This document shows, piece by piece, positions 6,573 through 7,441 of a DNA stretch of 7,441 bases. Made by a program: the position numbers and the translations under genes. Below the pieces are notes generated by a model, which worked only from the letters and a program-made list of their open reading frames with translations, did not search any database and had not been told where the DNA came from. Positions within the stretch are counted from its first letter, which is position 1; every line of letters starts with the position of its first letter. This DNA is from an uncultured Actinotalea sp. (GTDB taxonomy: Bacteria; Actinomycetota; Actinomycetes; Actinomycetales; Cellulomonadaceae). The stretch is taken from positions 1-7,441 of the forward strand of contig NZ_CAMPHH010000167.1 in assembly GCF_946885855.1 (NCBI RefSeq). Reading direction: 5' to 3'.

Positions 6573-6588
6573 GTTAGTCGGCACTAAC
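6573..6588. promoter_or_regulatory. Palindromic operator candidate for the TetR regulator
   Basis: GTTAGT-CGGC-ACTAAC has perfect 6-base arms and a 4-base spacer, the size and symmetry of a TetR-family site. It is strikingly AT-rich for this DNA. It lies in the 60-base gap between the divergent tetR and accD1 genes, at the expected start point of the accD1 transcript and one base upstream of the tetR ribosome binding site. Binding there could repress both genes. The link to this regulator is inferred from position. Confidence 0.7.
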
Positions 6589-6617
6589 CGAGTTGTCTCG
6601 ACGGGGAGCGACGGACG

Positions 6618-7441
6618 ATGGAGACGCTGCGCAGCACCGCGGACCGCGGCGCGCCGGAGCACGGGGCGAACGAGGCCGGGCACCTCGCCCTGGTCGGCGA
6701 GCTCCGCGACCGGCTGCACGCCGCAGCCCGCGGCGGCTCGGACGCGGCGCGGGAGCGGCACGTCGCCCGCGGCAAGCTCCTGCCGCGCGACCGGGTCGTC
6801 GCGCTCCTCGACGAGGGCAGCCCCTTCCTCGAGGTGGCCCCGCTCGCGGCCGACGGCCTCTACGACGGCGCCGCCCCGGCCGCCGGGGTGGTCGCCGGCA
6901 TCGGGCTCGTGCACGGCCGGCACGTCATGGTCCTCTCGAACGACGCGACCGTGAAGGGCGGCACCTACTACCCCCTCACGGTGAAGAAGCACCTGCGCGC
7001 GCAGGAGATCGCCGAGGAGAACCGCCTCCCCTGCGTGTACCTCGTGGACTCCGGCGGCGCCTTCCTGCCGATGCAGGACGAGGTCTTCCCCGACCGGGAC
7101 CACTTCGGGCGGATCTTCGCCAACCAGGCCCGGATGTCCGCGGCGGGGATCCCCCAGATCGCCTGCGTCATGGGCTCGTGCACCGCCGGCGGGGCGTACG
7201 TGCCCGCGATGAGCGACGAGACCGTCATCGTCCGCGACCAGGGGACGATCTTCCTCGGCGGACCGCCGCTGGTGAAGGCAGCGATCGGCGAGGAGGTCAC
7301 CGCCGAGGAGCTGGGCGGCGGCGCGCTGCACTGCCGCACCTCCGGGGTGACGGACCACCTCGCGGAGGACGACGCGCACGCCCTGCAGATCGTCCGGGAC
7401 ATCGTGGCGACACTCCCCCGCCCCGCCGCCCCCGCGTGGGA
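6618..7441 (+). CDS. accD1: Acyl-CoA carboxylase carboxyltransferase, methylcrotonyl-CoA carboxylase beta type, 3'-truncated
   Basis: The frame runs from ATG 6618 to the window end without a stop. The visible 274 residues are about half of the ~530 expected. The carboxyltransferase moves CO2 from biotin to an acyl-CoA; for this subfamily the usual substrate is 3-methylcrotonyl-CoA in leucine degradation. Seen: [17 protein letters not shown] (44-60), [18 protein letters not shown] (115-132), typical of the MCC beta group rather than propionyl-CoA carboxylase, then [17 protein letters not shown] (143-159) and [17 protein letters not shown] (185-201). GGAF and GGAY are the conserved Gly-Gly-Ala sites that shape the acyl-CoA pocket, and [14 protein letters not shown] (209-222) follows. 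GGGGAG lies nine bases before the start. The gene is divergent from tetR behind a candidate promoter and operator. The biotin-carrying alpha subunit probably lies downstream. Geranyl-CoA carboxylase is a less likely alternative. Confidence 0.9.
   Translation, partial: METLRSTADRGAPEHGANEAGHLALVGELRDRLHAAARGGSDAARERHVARGKLLPRDRVVALLDEGSPFLEVAPLAADGLYDGAAPAAGVVAGIGLVHGRHVMVLSNDATVKGGTYYPLTVKKHLRAQEIAEENRLPCVYLVDSGGAFLPMQDEVFPDRDHFGRIFANQARMSAAGIPQIACVMGSCTAGGAYVPAMSDETVIVRDQGTIFLGGPPLVKAAIGEEVTAEELGGGALHCRTSGVTDHLAEDDAHALQIVRDIVATLPRPAAPAW

Noticed and set aside
6589..6600. CGAG-TTGT-CTCG as a second operator or leader hairpin before accD1
   Set aside because: Four-base arms are too short to distinguish from chance in this composition.
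6558..6604. A consensus promoter for tetR on the minus strand (GAGACA-17-TAACTG)
   Set aside because: The -10 lacks the final T, and the implied start would fall within the ribosome binding site. It is too weak to list as a feature.
6570..7379. Minus-strand 269-codon open frame opposite accD1
   Set aside because: The plus strand encodes conserved carboxyltransferase motifs throughout. The antisense product has no recognisable motif.

Overview
The window is very GC-rich with strongly GC-biased third codon positions, and the proteins look like those of high-GC Gram-positive bacteria. I infer an actinomycete, possibly of the Cellulomonas/Promicromonospora type. That placement rests on composition and protein style only. 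Coding density is high. The longest stretch without a gene is 168 bases. I see no tRNA, rRNA, CRISPR array or insertion sequence.

Layout. (1) Bases 1-1198 hold the 3' part of an S9-family (prolyl oligopeptidase type) serine peptidase gene whose start lies outside the window. (2) Bases 1220-1633 hold a small PPOX-type flavin/F420-binding split-barrel protein, 21 bases downstream and probably co-transcribed. (3) Bases 1634-1801 are a non-coding leader with a plausible promoter and small inverted repeats. (4) Bases 1802-5675 hold a tightly coupled three-gene operon for a branched-chain 2-oxo acid dehydrogenase complex: E1 alpha, E1 beta and lipoyl acyltransferase E2. The stop and start codons overlap at both junctions. 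(5) Bases 5676-5798 separate two convergent genes and hold a strong 15-bp-arm hairpin plus further copies of its core. (6) Bases 5799-6557 on the minus strand encode a TetR-family regulator with an in-frame pentapeptide repeat. (7) Bases 6537-6617 form a compact divergent control region with a good promoter and a 16-bp palindromic operator candidate. (8) Bases 6618 to the end hold the first half of an acyl-CoA carboxylase carboxyltransferase gene of the methylcrotonyl-CoA carboxylase beta type. It has no stop in the window.

How the genes fit together. BCKDH converts the 2-oxo acids of leucine, isoleucine and valine to acyl-CoAs. In leucine breakdown, isovaleryl-CoA is oxidised to 3-methylcrotonyl-CoA, the substrate of methylcrotonyl-CoA carboxylase. 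The window therefore looks like the heart of a branched-chain amino acid (mainly leucine) degradation locus. From memory, the same partners cluster in Mycobacterium tuberculosis: bkdABC, accA1/accD1, fadE19 and the TetR-type regulator Rv2506/BkaR. Here the bkd operon converges on tetR and the carboxylase operon diverges from it. The dehydrogenase E3 and the biotin-carrying carboxylase subunit are not in the window.

No wholly new system is evident. The most unusual items are the pentapeptide repeat in the TetR ligand domain, the palindrome placed at the expected start point of the carboxylase transcript, the four-copy palindromic element between the convergent genes, and a perfect 24-bp tandem repeat at the start of E1 alpha.
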